The position numbers and the translations under genes are program-made. Of a stretch of 25,165 bases of DNA, positions 25,033-25,165 are shown piece by piece. Under the pieces are notes generated by a model. The model saw nothing but the letters and a program-made list of their open reading frames with translations. It searched no databases and was not told where the DNA came from. Numbering within the stretch: the first letter of the stretch is position 1; each line of letters opens with the position of its first letter. Origin of the DNA: a virus; the IMG/VR virus record IMGVR_UViG_3300036466_000086, positions 1 through 25,165 of that record, one strand, 5' to 3'.

Positions 25033-25165
25033 CTAAGTTCCATACATTATTTTGTGATAAATTTTAACAGATGATATCATAATTTTGCTTAATTTATCAT
25101 TAGGCAATAACTCTTCGAAGTACTTATTTGCAAGTTCCCAGTTACCTTCATCCGTTAAGTAATCA
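25033..25165 (-). CDS. C-terminal end of an unknown gene (5' part outside window)
   Basis: An open frame enters at the window edge and ends with TAG at 25033-25035. The last 43 residues are visible and begin DYLTDEGNWELANKYFEELL. They are helical and mixed charge, with the basic ending KIYHKIMYGT. The next gene starts 27 bases downstream with its own ribosome binding site. Family and function cannot be determined from this fragment. Confidence 0.5.
   Translation of the reverse strand, partial: DYLTDEGNWELANKYFEELLPNDKLSKIMISSVKIYHKIMYGT

Overview
The window is a late (virion and lysis) gene block from an AT-rich, lytic podovirus related to coliphage N4. Every gene I can support lies on the minus strand, so the genes read from position 25165 down to 1. 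The N4 relationship rests on four points: an N4-gp56-type major capsid protein, an N4-type large portal, a giant virion RNA polymerase with all the single-subunit RNAP catalytic motifs, and the order portal -> scaffold -> capsid -> ejection proteins -> giant polymerase. The host is not identifiable. The base composition, the clear AAGGA-type ribosome binding sites and the M15-type endolysin point to a low-GC Gram-negative bacterium.

Layout in order of transcription: 25165-25033, tail end of an unknown gene. 25006-23352, lysis module: a coiled-coil protein with one membrane segment, a 3-TM holin and an M15 L-Ala-D-Glu-type endopeptidase. 23341-22820, a small beta-rich protein. 22695-16377, head genes: portal, two small head-associated proteins, a 133-residue helical protein, a very acidic scaffold and the major capsid protein. 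16266-15048, two connector-like structural proteins. 15031-13487, an unexpected three-gene cassette with overlapping ends: acyl carrier protein, a shortened beta-ketoacyl-ACP synthase that keeps the Cys-His-His triad, and a probable GNAT-type acyltransferase. 13487-8987, three virion/ejection proteins, the first with a cluster of membrane segments. 8912-1386, a 2508-residue virion RNA polymerase. 1381-1, start of a gene with an HExxH zinc-metallopeptidase motif, running off the window.

How the parts fit: capsid and scaffold build the head around the portal. The polymerase and the 559- and 135-residue proteins would be packaged and ejected with the DNA, so that early genes can be transcribed before any phage protein is made. 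The holin and endopeptidase lyse the cell. The acyl cassette sits exactly where head genes give way to ejection proteins. It suggests that an acyl group is made or trimmed on a phage-specific carrier and transferred to a virion component, perhaps the membrane-spanning protein encoded immediately after it; this is inference. The polymerase ends about where N4's minimal polymerase domain ends, and the next gene may stand in for N4's C-terminal domain.

There is no gene-free stretch above 300 bases. The longest gaps (about 90-125 bases) mostly carry inverted repeats, several coinciding with TATAAT hexamers. I saw no tRNA, CRISPR, insertion sequence or integrase.
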